From Limnobaculum zhutongyuii (GTDB taxonomy: Bacteria; Pseudomonadota; Gammaproteobacteria; Enterobacterales; Enterobacteriaceae), in NCBI RefSeq assembly GCF_004295645.1, contig NZ_CP034752.1:2666001-2730000 (forward strand): a stretch of 64,000 bases of DNA, read 5' to 3'. The position numbers and the translations under genes were made by a program. Below are positions 1 to 8,860 of this stretch, piece after piece. Position 1 is the first letter of the stretch; each line of letters opens with the position of its first letter. The notes beneath the pieces are model-generated. The model was not told the DNA's origin, ran no database searches, and saw only the letters and a list, made by a program, of their open reading frames with translations.

Positions 1-154
1 ACAGCCGCTCATCCTCCTCTCTCCAGGATCCGAAACAGAGGCTGATACCAAATCCAATTGCGATAAAAACCAGCAACAACAGCCCCCATCGCCACCACAC
101 CAACCATTTTGGTTCAGGGTATTCCGTCAATTGACTTATTGGCCAGCCCATCAT
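1..154 (-). CDS. Small membrane protein of the T6SS module, partial (3' end outside window)
   Basis: An ORF opens at 154 with ATG ATG, overlapping the stop of the PAAR gene (TAATG), and reads 51 codons without a stop to the window edge. The visible product starts MMGWPISQLTEYPEP and has one strongly hydrophobic segment at about residues 24-40 (GLLLLVFIAIGFGISLC), so it is probably an inner-membrane protein. The coupled start shows it is translated with the PAAR gene. I do not recognise the family. Small membrane proteins are common beside T6SS spike genes, and an accessory or immunity role is only an inference from position. Confidence 0.5.
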   Translation of the reverse strand, partial: MMGWPISQLTEYPEPKWLVWWRWGLLLLVFIAIGFGISLCFGSWREEDERL

Positions 155-420
155 TAACCCTCACTGCTGTTATAAGGCGCGTTGGATAACACATGGCAGC
201 CGCAGGCGGTGAGACAAAAATGGGTCACCACCGCTCTGCCATTATCCAACAGGGTGTTGTCACCTTCAATAATCGGATTAACACCATGTCCATCGACGGG
301 ACAAGAGACCAAATCGCCCACCAGCGCCACCACTTTCCCTTCAAAATAGAGTGAAGATGATGCAGTAATCACCCTGCCGCCATGGTCAGTTGCATCACCA
401 AGACAAACAATTCCTCTCAT
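154..420 (-). CDS. PAAR domain protein (T6SS spike tip)
   Basis: This 88-residue protein has the size and glycine/proline-punctuated pattern of a PAAR protein: MRGIVCLGDATDHGGRV at the start, a central GDLVSCPVDGHG, and a Cys-rich end (CLTACGCH) that could complete metal binding. PAAR proteins form the sharp zinc-stabilised cone that caps the VgrG trimer and help to carry effectors in type VI secretion. Position supports this: it is the fifth gene of a minus-strand run that starts with vgrG, 33 bp after the second Tli4-type gene, and its stop overlaps the next ATG. No C-terminal toxin extension is present, so it is a stand-alone tip. Confidence 0.82.
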   Translation of the reverse strand: MRGIVCLGDATDHGGRVITASSSLYFEGKVVALVGDLVSCPVDGHGVNPIIEGDNTLLDNGRAVVTHFCLTACGCHVLSNAPYNSSEG

Positions 421-453
421 ACTGATTTGACACCAATATAGATAATCATCATT

Positions 454-1578
454 TTAAAATGCGCTCTCTCGTAAACGAATGGTGGAGGTGATTTCTTTCC
501 AGACGGTGATGAGTTCGGCTTCGGTTAATATTTTTTCCGGAGGTAACTTGTCAGTTTTATAATACATAGTCACACTGAATTTCGGCTTCGTCATGCTGGA
601 CTCTTTTTCATATATCCTTAAATAAAACAGATAGCCATGAAAACTACGTCTCTCTTCAACTAATCGTCCCCCTACCAACCATTCTTCTGCGGGTAGTCCA
701 TTAACCTCTCGCTTACCTTTATAAATAGTGCCGTATTCGTGCAAGCCAATGACTCTGGAATCCTGCTCCAATAATGAATAATCCTCCGGAGCATAATTTT
801 CTGTTCTGAAATTAATTTTTAGATTATTAATATCATTATGATAATAATTAACCTCCTGATAATAATCAGCTAACAGTGGGTTATCAATAAAACCGTATAA
901 TATACAAAGCACCGGTTTATTTGGAATAGATATATCATTGCGGGAATGAAGGCGTTTAAATAAATTGATAAGTTTATCTAATTTTTGGGGGATATTATAA
1001 TCAAATGAATGGGCGTAAACTTTCCTGTCTTCATCATATCGGGAAGCACGACCATCATCAGCCTTCATTTCTATTTTGAATGTTATATCATTATCCCATT
1101 TGTAGCCTTCTAACACTCTGGCTACATCCGGCATACTTATACTCTCCATTCTCTCAAATACTTTTCCAGTCATACCATCATGTGATAAATAGACTCTCTT
1201 TAAGTATTCGCCATCCTTCGCATCAACAGGTTTCGTCCCTTTTAACTCTAACTCTCTCCGTTGAATAAACTGTTCAAAAGGCGCTTGGTACTGGATTTTG
1301 CTTTCCAGCATCGAGCCATCTAACCCATCAAATTTAAATAACATTTCACCGTCTGGCTTTAATTCCATTGGCAAATCAATTAAATAAACACCGATACAGC
1401 GCGTCTGAGCATTTTGTAATAATTCATTTACCATAGACTGCTCCTTGTCGGTTAAATAACGATACAGGGTAAAATATTTAATATAGCCAATGGTTAATAT
1501 AATCAATAAACCAACCAATAATGCCGCCTGCTGCCAGCGGGCTAAGGCCTTAAACTTTAAAAGCCATAAGCGGATCAT
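454..1578 (-). CDS. Tli4-type T6SS immunity protein, copy 2
   Basis: A 374-residue protein with a short basic N-terminus and one hydrophobic segment at about residues 18-40, fitting a signal anchor that leaves the rest in the periplasm. It resembles the Tli4 family, periplasmic immunity proteins that neutralise Tle4 phospholipase effectors. It lies directly downstream of a near-identical paralogue (1653-2777), both behind the lipase gene. Residues about 105-195 are almost identical between the two. Residues about 225-345 differ strongly, and both end in a similar LTEAELIT-WKEITSTIRLRE tail. This looks like duplication followed by divergence of one domain. Which copy protects against the adjacent lipase cannot be told from sequence. 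Family assignment is by recognition without a search. Confidence 0.7.
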   Translation of the reverse strand: MIRLWLLKFKALARWQQAALLVGLLIILTIGYIKYFTLYRYLTDKEQSMVNELLQNAQTRCIGVYLIDLPMELKPDGEMLFKFDGLDGSMLESKIQYQAPFEQFIQRRELELKGTKPVDAKDGEYLKRVYLSHDGMTGKVFERMESISMPDVARVLEGYKWDNDITFKIEMKADDGRASRYDEDRKVYAHSFDYNIPQKLDKLINLFKRLHSRNDISIPNKPVLCILYGFIDNPLLADYYQEVNYYHNDINNLKINFRTENYAPEDYSLLEQDSRVIGLHEYGTIYKGKREVNGLPAEEWLVGGRLVEERRSFHGYLFYLRIYEKESSMTKPKFSVTMYYKTDKLPPEKILTEAELITVWKEITSTIRLRESAF

Positions 1579-1652
1579 TGTTTACCTCCCTGGCAATTTT
1601 AATAATGGCGTGCAGGGTAAGTTTCTGGAGTTTGCTATTTATCCACCTAAAA

Positions 1653-2777
1653 TTATTGTTCAAATGCATTTTCTCTCAACCGGATGGTGGAGGTGATTTC
1701 TTTCCAGAAGGTGATGAGTTCGGCTTCGGTTAATACCTGTTGTTTTTTTATATCGTTAGGTATCCGGTAACTCATTCGAATAGTAAATTTAGGCTTTTTA
1801 ATGCTGGATTCTTTCTCATAAATAGCCAGGAAAAATTGAGAGCCTTTATTTTCACTAAACAGATCTCCACTCACTATCCATTCCTCTATTGGTAAACCAT
1901 TAGCAGTACGTCGTCCTTTATATACCGTTTTTGATTTCCCTCGGGTTATTGCTCTTTCATCCTGATCCAGTAATGAATAGCTATCAGCACCAAAGTTGAT
2001 CGTGTCAAAGCGAATAGATAATCCGGAAATATTCTGATGGGCATAACTAAACCCTAAAATGTACTCTTCAACAGGAGAACCATCCAATACTCCTTGTAAT
2101 ATGCAAAGCCCCGGTTTATTTGGAATCATTATGTCATTACGAGCATGAAGGCGTTTAAATAAGGCCGTAAGTTCATCTAATTTTTGCGGGATATTATAAT
2201 CAAATGAATGGACGTAGACTTTCCTATCTTCATCATATCGGGAAGCACGACCATCATCAGCCTTCATTTCTATTTTGAATGTTATATCATTATCCCATTT
2301 GTAGCCTTCTAACACTCTGGCTACATCTGGCATACTTATACTCTCCATTCTCTCAAATACTTTTCCAGTCATACCATCATGTGATAAATAGACTCTCTTT
2401 AAGTATTCGCCATCCTTCGCATCAACAGGTTTCGTCCCTTTTAACTCTAACTCTCTCCGTTGAATAAACTGTTCAAAAGGGGCCTTGTACTGTATTTTGC
2501 TTTCCAGCATCGGGCCATGTAACCCATTAAATTTAAATAACATCCCACCTTTTGGGTTTAATTCCATTGGTAAATCAATTAAATAAACACCTATACAGCG
2601 CGTCTGAGCATTTTGTAATAATTCATTTACCATAGACTGCTCCTTGTCGGTTAAATAACGATACAGGGTAAAATATTTAATATAACCAACGGTTAATATA
2701 ATCAATAAACCAGCCAGTAATGCCGCCTGCTGCCAGCGGGCTAAGGCCCTAAGCTTTAAAAGCCATAAGCGGATCAT
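1653..2777 (-). CDS. Tli4-type T6SS immunity protein, copy 1 (next to the lipase)
   Basis: Another 374-residue Tli4-like protein with an N-terminal membrane segment (about residues 18-40) and a predicted periplasmic body. Its start overlaps the 3' end of the lipase gene by 29 bp, so the two are translationally linked, the usual arrangement of a T6SS effector and its cognate immunity. That makes this copy the likelier partner of the present lipase, with the second copy an older or orphan immunity. The two copies share near-identical DNA over about 220 bp (roughly 2262-2482 here and 1063-1283 in the other), then diverge in the C-terminal third. Confidence is good for an immunity role and lower for the exact family. 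Confidence 0.72.
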   Translation of the reverse strand: MIRLWLLKLRALARWQQAALLAGLLIILTVGYIKYFTLYRYLTDKEQSMVNELLQNAQTRCIGVYLIDLPMELNPKGGMLFKFNGLHGPMLESKIQYKAPFEQFIQRRELELKGTKPVDAKDGEYLKRVYLSHDGMTGKVFERMESISMPDVARVLEGYKWDNDITFKIEMKADDGRASRYDEDRKVYVHSFDYNIPQKLDELTALFKRLHARNDIMIPNKPGLCILQGVLDGSPVEEYILGFSYAHQNISGLSIRFDTINFGADSYSLLDQDERAITRGKSKTVYKGRRTANGLPIEEWIVSGDLFSENKGSQFFLAIYEKESSIKKPKFTIRMSYRIPNDIKKQQVLTEAELITFWKEITSTIRLRENAFEQ

Positions 2778-4571
2778 TGTTTACCTCCTGAGCAATTTTA
2801 ATAATGGCGCGCAGGGTAAATTTCTGGGCGATAGGTTTTTTATAGGCCGGTTCATGCTCAACTTTTAACGGCAGGCGGGAGACCAAATGCTTATCCGCAA
2901 TCACTCCCGATATGACTGGTACTGTGCCATCACCATTTTCTGCGGCATCCTGTAGGGTAAAGCGTTGCCCGACATATACGCTGGTTCGCTGCCGATAATC
3001 TCCCGGACCGCCGGTACCCACAATCTGATAGTCCCGTTCATTGGCAGATAAAACGTCCGAAATGGTGCGATGCTGCATGACTTCACGTTTATCCAGCTGT
3101 TCTCCGGGAAGAGCACTGGAGGGCACGGGATACGTATTTTCCTCGGCCATCCATAACGTTCCTTTCCATATGGCGGTTTGCTGGGTTGTATGAGACGCTT
3201 CCACTTTACTGACAAAAGAGTCATCAAGACCGTAAAAGGAATAAGTGTTTGGATGGTATTTCCCGGATATATCACTCTGAAATTTTTTAACATGTCTATA
3301 AATAATATTTTCAAACCCCTTCCAATTTTGCTCGAATACCCATTTATTTCCTCTTTCATTTAACGGGTTTAATAAGTGGGGATCCACCAGCCGCCACCAC
3401 TTATCCTTACAGGTATAAATTTCACTATAGGGATCGACTTTAGGGTAGCTTTCTTTATTTCCGTGACGATCGATAATATTTAGCCAGCCCATGCCGTATT
3501 CCGGTGCAGGCAACAGCTGTAACGCTCCCGGTGACTGGGCACAAACCGCCGTCATCTCTGCTGCATCTCTGCCCAGAATCTGGGTGGTGACATAACCGGC
3601 AATATCTGATAGTGGGTTCTCGGTGCCCCGCTTCATTCGGGTATAGGTGGCGGCAGCACCCACAGAGGGCAATACCCCATGTACTACACCGTAAATCTGT
3701 GCGTTTCCTCCCAGTACTTCCGAGTAGTAACGGGCTACCAGGCCCCCCATAGAATGAGTCACTAAAATCACTTTATGGCACTTAAACCCTTTATCACGAT
3801 AAAAAGCCTGGATAGATTCAATTCGCTTTGCCAGAGCGTTGGCTGAATCGGCATTGGAGCCCAGCCAGCAATATCCCATGGCATGAACCGGAAACAGGTA
3901 CTGTTCAAGAACCTTTAACTCGGCATTTTCCAGCGCTTCATTTTGCCTGCTATGTTCAACCTTCAGTATTTCGCCCACCAACTGCTGGCAAATACCCGAT
4001 GGAGAGAGCTTATCCCGATGCAGGGCGTGTTGTAGGGTATCTAAAAACTCGCCATAGCTTAGCCTGGCGACTTCGCCCCATCCCCGCTCTTTACGCCCGC
4101 CAAAAAGTTTAGCTTCCGGGTCATCCGCCATAAGTCTGGCTAACGCCTCTTGATACGCTTCTATCTCTTCAGCGGTACTATTATCATCAATTTTATATTG
4201 GTCAGATAACGCGTTAAGTTGTGACACGCCTACATAAGGATAAAACAATCCATCACTATCAACTTCAACCAAATCAGGATCCAGTTTTAACTTTCTTTTC
4301 CGTGCATCACTGTTTGGATAGCTCCAGTTAATTAAGCTGAGTGCACTATCCAACCGCCATAATTCATCCGTCTCGTCAGGATTGTCTGTTTTGGTTTTCA
4401 AATTACTCCCCATTATCCCCGGCAAAACACCACCGGAATAACCCGCTTATCATCCACATTAACCACCGCGCGCTTATTCTCCTCCGCTTTCGCCGTGGTG
4501 ACACTAACCGACTCTCTGCCATGTTGGTCCTGTCGGGTGGAATAGGTTTGATGATTTCCCTTAGCCATCAT
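2749..4571 (-). CDS. Tle4-type phospholipase T6SS effector, apparent -1 frameshift near its 5' end
   Basis: The open frame (2749-4425, 558 codons from a TTG) encodes a large alpha/beta hydrolase. It has PGIMGSN at its start, typical of the strand and oxyanion loop of lipases, and a nucleophile elbow VTHSMGG at residues 222-228 (Ser225). The fold and neighbours match Tle4-like effectors, which attack phospholipids in the periplasm of target cells. The TTG start is probably an artefact. An ATG at 4571, directly after the vgrG stop, opens a frame beginning MMAKGNHQTYSTRQDQHG and running to RVIPVVF, then stops at a TTTT run (4424-4427). One extra T joins it as PVVFLPGIMGSN and gives a 607-codon gene with the serine at 274. 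It is either a sequencing deletion, or the N-terminus is lost and the effector probably inactive. Confidence 0.75.
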
Positions 4572-7301
4572 TTACGCCTTACCCTTAATAATGGTGATAG
4601 ACAAATTTTCAGCAAACAGACTGTTTTGTAGCGCCAGCAGTCCGTTTTCATCGGTGGTCATTTCCATCTCGGTACCATCATCTCGCCGCACCAATACCCG
4701 CTGGTTTCGCGCTGGAGAGCCATCCTGTTGCCACTGTACCTGTGGCGTCACGGCAAATTTTGCATCGCCATATTGGTTCAATACCTGACTGATACTTTGG
4801 CCGGAAAACTTCTGCCATACATCAGCCCGTTGAATCAGCCTATCCGGCGCGCCAATTTCCACTTCACCATTAGCAATACGGATATATCCGCCGCCGCAGG
4901 TCAGTACAATCTCTTGCTTTGCCGCAATGACCACTTTTCCCTGATGACTAAAGATTGACAGGTCTTTTAATGCATCCAACTGCATTTCATCCCCCTGCGC
5001 CCTGATTTCTACTTTGCCTTTGGCAGCAAACAGCTTAATTCCCAGCTTTTGGGCAAACAAACTTAACCGTTCTCCCGCCGCCAATGTAAATGTCTTCATC
5101 ACGCTGAAATCGGTATTTTCGCCGCTGCTGGCGATAATATTTTCACCGGCGGCCAGTTGAATGCTCTTTGGTGTCGTTTGGGCTATTCCCTCCGGAGCGG
5201 AGAGTAAGATGGCGGATTTTTTTAACTCATCCAGCGTTTCCGTCAGCAGCGTTTTTTGTCGTTCTAAATCGGCCAGTTCAGCCTGAGCCTGTTCCGCCGC
5301 CGCTCGTAAAGACTGGCAAATATCCTGAGCCTGATATAACTGAGAGCGAGCTTCGTCTAAATCTAATTGCACAGAACGGGCCTGACTGCGGTCGTCTGCG
5401 CTAATCAATAATCCTTTGCCTGCCCGAATGGCTCCCCACTGATCGGTACGCAGTTCAAACCCTTCACCGCGTTTATTTCTACTGGCATCAACCTGATGAC
5501 CCAGATTTAACTGGGTTTTACCGTATTCTGTGGCCAGCTTAATATGTTCAAGGCCTCGCTCATCGCCCATGCGTAACTTATTATTGGCCGGGGTACGAAT
5601 CACGTTTCGCTTATGGTTGGCAATCGTCACCAGATCCGGATGACGGGAGTCATGCATGGCATGGCCAATATAGGGCCGGTCCGGATTACCTCCGGTAAAT
5701 GCAATGGCCACTTCAGTGCCATCAATTAATGGAAAGTGCATGCCATAAGTATCACCAGCGTAGAGTTTTGCCTGACGTAACCACAGGCTCTCTTCGCCTT
5801 TGCGCCAGCTATCATTCAGGTCAAAATCCATTTTTACCCGATAACGTCCCTGAATATCGATATAGCTGTAAGTATCATTATCCGGGCTGGTCACTCTGGC
5901 AGGCAGCGTGCCGCTAATCGTGGGCCATGGCATGATTGCTGGTCGATAAGGGCGCTGCACATCATAAGGAATAGCGGTAAATTCAATTTGGTATGACTCG
6001 GCGCGATTACCGGTGCTCTGTACGGCAACAATCAGTATTCCCGGAAGTGCTTCGCTGATCGGCACATCATTAACGGTAAGTATCTGTCCCGGTACTAAAT
6101 TAAATAACGTGGTCTTACCCTGAATCATCACCTGTTCCGTTATAAACCGTTGATGCCGTATTCGGGCATACCAGGCTCCCTGACCAACAGGTTGCTCATC
6201 ATCCGGAAATTGGTTGATATCAGAATTGGCGTCAGCATACGCCGCTAACTCACCGCCGCCACGGCTAATAACTTCTCCTTTCTGCCGATAGTGCTCACCA
6301 TAAAGATAAACCTGCCCTCGGGTGGTTTTATCTTTTTGCGCCTGATTCACCTCTACCTGCATGTCCGCCAGAGCATCACGATAGTTATAATCCTGAGTCA
6401 GAACGCTTTGCGGCACCGTTTTGCGCACCACCGACATATCCCAAACGGACGCCACACCCTCATCATTATTTCCCGATGGTTGGCGATAGCTGGCTGTTGG
6501 CCCATCCTGATACTGCTGTTCTGAGTCACCAAAGATCACCACATCACAGCTATGTTTGTCGTGAGTTTCAAAACGAAACCAGATACCACTGTCCGCCACG
6601 ATTCGTTGAATAAAGGCTAAATCGCTCTCTTGCCATTGAGTCACAAATTCTTTAACCGGGTAGTTTTCTGTCAGTTCAAAACGAAAATCCACACCGGTGA
6701 AATCGTGCTGGCGTAAAACAGACTCAACAATTTGAGGAACGGTTTGGTTTTGATAAATGGCACAACCCTGAGTTTGAGCTAACAGGGAAATTCTGGGGGA
6801 CAGCGTAATTTGATAGTGGGTCTGGTCCTTTGATACCGCCAGTTGGCTAAATGAGGTAATGACACCATACAGGACGCGTGATTTATCCGCGTTCTCCTCA
6901 TTCAATAAACCTGTTCGTTTTTCTCTGCCCGACAATGGCGATAACACATTGTCATAGACGCTAAACGCTGATGCTAATGATTCACTTAACTTCCCGATAG
7001 GATCGGTATTGTTTATTGCTGACAGCGTAAAGATGGCTTTCTCACTTAGAACCTGCGACATAGACAAGCTATGGTCAGCAGTAAACTGTATCTGATATTG
7101 CCAAAGCTGACTTAAGTGCTCATTCCCTTCAACCTGTAAAACCGATAAAGGTACCGCCAGTCCATCAATCGTAAGTTGATAGCGGCTCAACCCGGCATTT
7201 AACAAAGAAAACGATTCTGAACGGTTCGCCATGCTCGTTGCATAAGCCTGAAGTTGTTTGTCCAGTAAGGCTTTCCCTCTACCCATCAGAGAATGATTCA
7301 T
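4572..7301 (-). CDS. vgrG: Type VI secretion spike protein VgrG (TssI) with C-terminal TTR-like extension
   Basis: A 909-residue VgrG. It has a gp27-like base (about 35-450), a gp5-like OB domain (about 480-560), the GDERGLEHIKLATEYGKTQL segment before the needle, an alanine/glutamate-rich coiled stretch (about 640-720), and a DUF2345-type repeat region. The last 60 residues (VQWQQDGSPARNQRVLVRRDDG onward) look like a transthyretin-like domain. In enteroaggregative E. coli such a VgrG extension binds the phospholipase Tle1. Here the next gene is a lipase whose ATG touches the vgrG stop, so this VgrG very likely carries that lipase. It is the first gene of the module. The gap upstream (7302-7755) is AT-rich and presumably holds the promoter. 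Confidence 0.93.
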   Translation of the reverse strand: MNHSLMGRGKALLDKQLQAYATSMANRSESFSLLNAGLSRYQLTIDGLAVPLSVLQVEGNEHLSQLWQYQIQFTADHSLSMSQVLSEKAIFTLSAINNTDPIGKLSESLASAFSVYDNVLSPLSGREKRTGLLNEENADKSRVLYGVITSFSQLAVSKDQTHYQITLSPRISLLAQTQGCAIYQNQTVPQIVESVLRQHDFTGVDFRFELTENYPVKEFVTQWQESDLAFIQRIVADSGIWFRFETHDKHSCDVVIFGDSEQQYQDGPTASYRQPSGNNDEGVASVWDMSVVRKTVPQSVLTQDYNYRDALADMQVEVNQAQKDKTTRGQVYLYGEHYRQKGEVISRGGGELAAYADANSDINQFPDDEQPVGQGAWYARIRHQRFITEQVMIQGKTTLFNLVPGQILTVNDVPISEALPGILIVAVQSTGNRAESYQIEFTAIPYDVQRPYRPAIMPWPTISGTLPARVTSPDNDTYSYIDIQGRYRVKMDFDLNDSWRKGEESLWLRQAKLYAGDTYGMHFPLIDGTEVAIAFTGGNPDRPYIGHAMHDSRHPDLVTIANHKRNVIRTPANNKLRMGDERGLEHIKLATEYGKTQLNLGHQVDASRNKRGEGFELRTDQWGAIRAGKGLLISADDRSQARSVQLDLDEARSQLYQAQDICQSLRAAAEQAQAELADLERQKTLLTETLDELKKSAILLSAPEGIAQTTPKSIQLAAGENIIASSGENTDFSVMKTFTLAAGERLSLFAQKLGIKLFAAKGKVEIRAQGDEMQLDALKDLSIFSHQGKVVIAAKQEIVLTCGGGYIRIANGEVEIGAPDRLIQRADVWQKFSGQSISQVLNQYGDAKFAVTPQVQWQQDGSPARNQRVLVRRDDGTEMEMTTDENGLLALQNSLFAENLSITIIKGKA

Positions 7302-7755
7302 GATTATTTCCCTATAGCGATATGGTTTATCAGTAACAACAACAGGTTGATGAATAGAAACCGATCAACAAAAGCAACCAGTCAAAATAATTAGCATTGA
7401 TAATACTTTCGCAATGAAATTAATTCTGCCTGTCAGAGTTACCAGTTTTCTATATCGATTCGGATTAGCGGGAAGAGTACAACGTGGAAAATAGAATTAT
7501 TTTAACTTTATATTCAATTAGTTAAATGAATTATTGTTATCATTTTATTTTATAAAATTATCTTAGGGAGATAACCTTTTGAATAAAAGGCTGTAAGGTT
7601 GGTTTTTCAGCGGACGAGGTAACGAGTTGGCAACCGTGCTAATTTCTGCGTTTTGCGCTGCATTTCCTCAAATAACTCATTGCAAATCTACGAATTATTT
7701 CTCACAAACCAACACATATTTTTTTCTTTTTTTATTTGATATACCTTTCTTTCAT
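7302..7755. other. AT-rich intergenic region upstream of vgrG
   Basis: About 450 bases lie between the small ORF at 7756 and the vgrG start. The part nearest vgrG (7440-7570) is very AT-rich and is the expected place for the module's promoter. I see no RNA gene, no strong inverted repeat and no convincing reading frame. Confidence 0.5.
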
Positions 7756-7929
7756 TCAGGGAATAGATAAGGCAATACTTTTTAGAAATTTACTCTTTTT
7801 GTGAAGTAAAAAGGAAGAAATTTCTAAAAACCGCTTGCGGCTTGATGTTTCCGTATCCTTTAGTTCAAAACAGGGATATTTAATCTCTATTTTTTCTTCA
7901 TCTTCAAATATGACTTTGCCCTTGACCAT
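7756..7929 (-). CDS. Small basic protein of unknown function (57 residues)
   Basis: An ATG at 7929-7927, one base after the stop of the 309-residue gene, opens a 57-codon frame ending at TGA 7758-7756. The product begins MVKGKVIFEDEEKIEIKYP, has acidic residues in its first third, and is lysine/arginine-rich afterwards (SSRKRF, LHKKSKFLKS). I do not recognise it. Evidence that it is real: the one-base spacing, the same strand, and the same low GC as the two genes before it. Against: it is short and has no clear ribosome-binding site apart from coupling. It could be the third member of the cassette formed with the acetyltransferase and the synthetase-like protein. Confidence 0.4.
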   Translation of the reverse strand: MVKGKVIFEDEEKIEIKYPCFELKDTETSSRKRFLEISSFLLHKKSKFLKSIALSIP

Positions 7930-7930
7930 G

Positions 7931-8860
7931 TTATTTTGTTATTGCATGTAGTACCGAAAAGCCAATACCCATTGTCATCATGCGTTCTTTCCTGTTGGTT
8001 AGAAGTTGTTGTGTCCAGTCGAGCAACCCACCGTCGCCAATCTCAATCACATTCTCGCCTACTACTATTTTTGCTTTTATCCGAAAGCCATAGTAATAGT
8101 TATTTTCATAGTCGGGTTCGACAACCGATACTTTTATATGGTCGCTGTTTTTCTGAACATATGATATTGACTCTGTAATTAATGAGCTTCGACCGTCATA
8201 CCCTTTGCATGGGATAATCTCGAAGTATATATGTTCAAAGCTGTAACTTCGTAAAACGTCATACGATGCTGTCAGGTGTTTAAATAGTTCCTCTTTTTCA
8301 AAATTAAAACTCCCTGTATCTTTACCACAGGAAATCAGGCAAATAACTGAAAAATGAGGAGTAAAATTAGGATTGTCAAATACCTGTGTCCGAATAATCC
8401 GTGAAATATTACTGTAGTTGTAGGTTCGGCTACCTAATCCGCCTTTTTTCTTTAATGAAGCATAATGCAAGGCTGTTGCATTGGTTGGATCTGCCTGCAT
8501 TTCTGTATTTCTTAAAGCCGTCAACACTTTCTTTTGGTCTACGGTAGCAACAACACTACTCGTTCCCAACTGTGCGGCAGGAGAATGTTCTATCGGTTCA
8601 AATCCTCTGCTGGCTAATACTTTATAGCACGTCAATTCTTGTTCTTTGTACCTTAAAACATCTATATTGGCAGGTTTGACAAGTTTATTCCTCTCGTATT
8701 TATTTAATAAAGACGAGGGCGTTTCTTGCTGGATGCGCCTGTTAAAAACCTCCAATAAAATAGTGTTCAGTTCCGACCCACTTAATTCATCAGATAGTAT
8801 CTTAACTATATCCGGCAAATCCAATTTGCTGATAATATGTTCACCTATATCTTTTTTCAT
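7931..8860 (-). CDS. Unknown protein resembling a distant class II aminoacyl-tRNA synthetase core
   Basis: A 309-residue protein not recognised by name. Several segments follow the layout of a HisRS/HisZ-like class II core: RGFEPIEHSPAAQLGT (about 105-120), RNTEMQADPTNATALHYA (about 137-154, like the LRPE-T region), NYSNISRIIRTQVF (motif-2-like), and a C-terminal GDGGLLDW followed by GIGFSVLHAI in the place of motif 3. The motif-3 arginine that contacts ATP is not visible, so normal synthetase activity is doubtful. Its ATG overlaps the stop of the acetyltransferase gene (ATGA), so the two are co-expressed. Lower GC than its neighbours suggests transfer. The aaRS-like reading is an inference from pattern, not from a search. 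Confidence 0.5.
   Translation of the reverse strand: MKKDIGEHIISKLDLPDIVKILSDELSGSELNTILLEVFNRRIQQETPSSLLNKYERNKLVKPANIDVLRYKEQELTCYKVLASRGFEPIEHSPAAQLGTSSVVATVDQKKVLTALRNTEMQADPTNATALHYASLKKKGGLGSRTYNYSNISRIIRTQVFDNPNFTPHFSVICLISCGKDTGSFNFEKEELFKHLTASYDVLRSYSFEHIYFEIIPCKGYDGRSSLITESISYVQKNSDHIKVSVVEPDYENNYYYGFRIKAKIVVGENVIEIGDGGLLDWTQQLLTNRKERMMTMGIGFSVLHAITK

Noticed and set aside
3828..4112. Plus-strand ORF of 94 codons opposite the lipase gene
   Set aside because: Antisense shadow with no ribosome-binding site or recognisable product.
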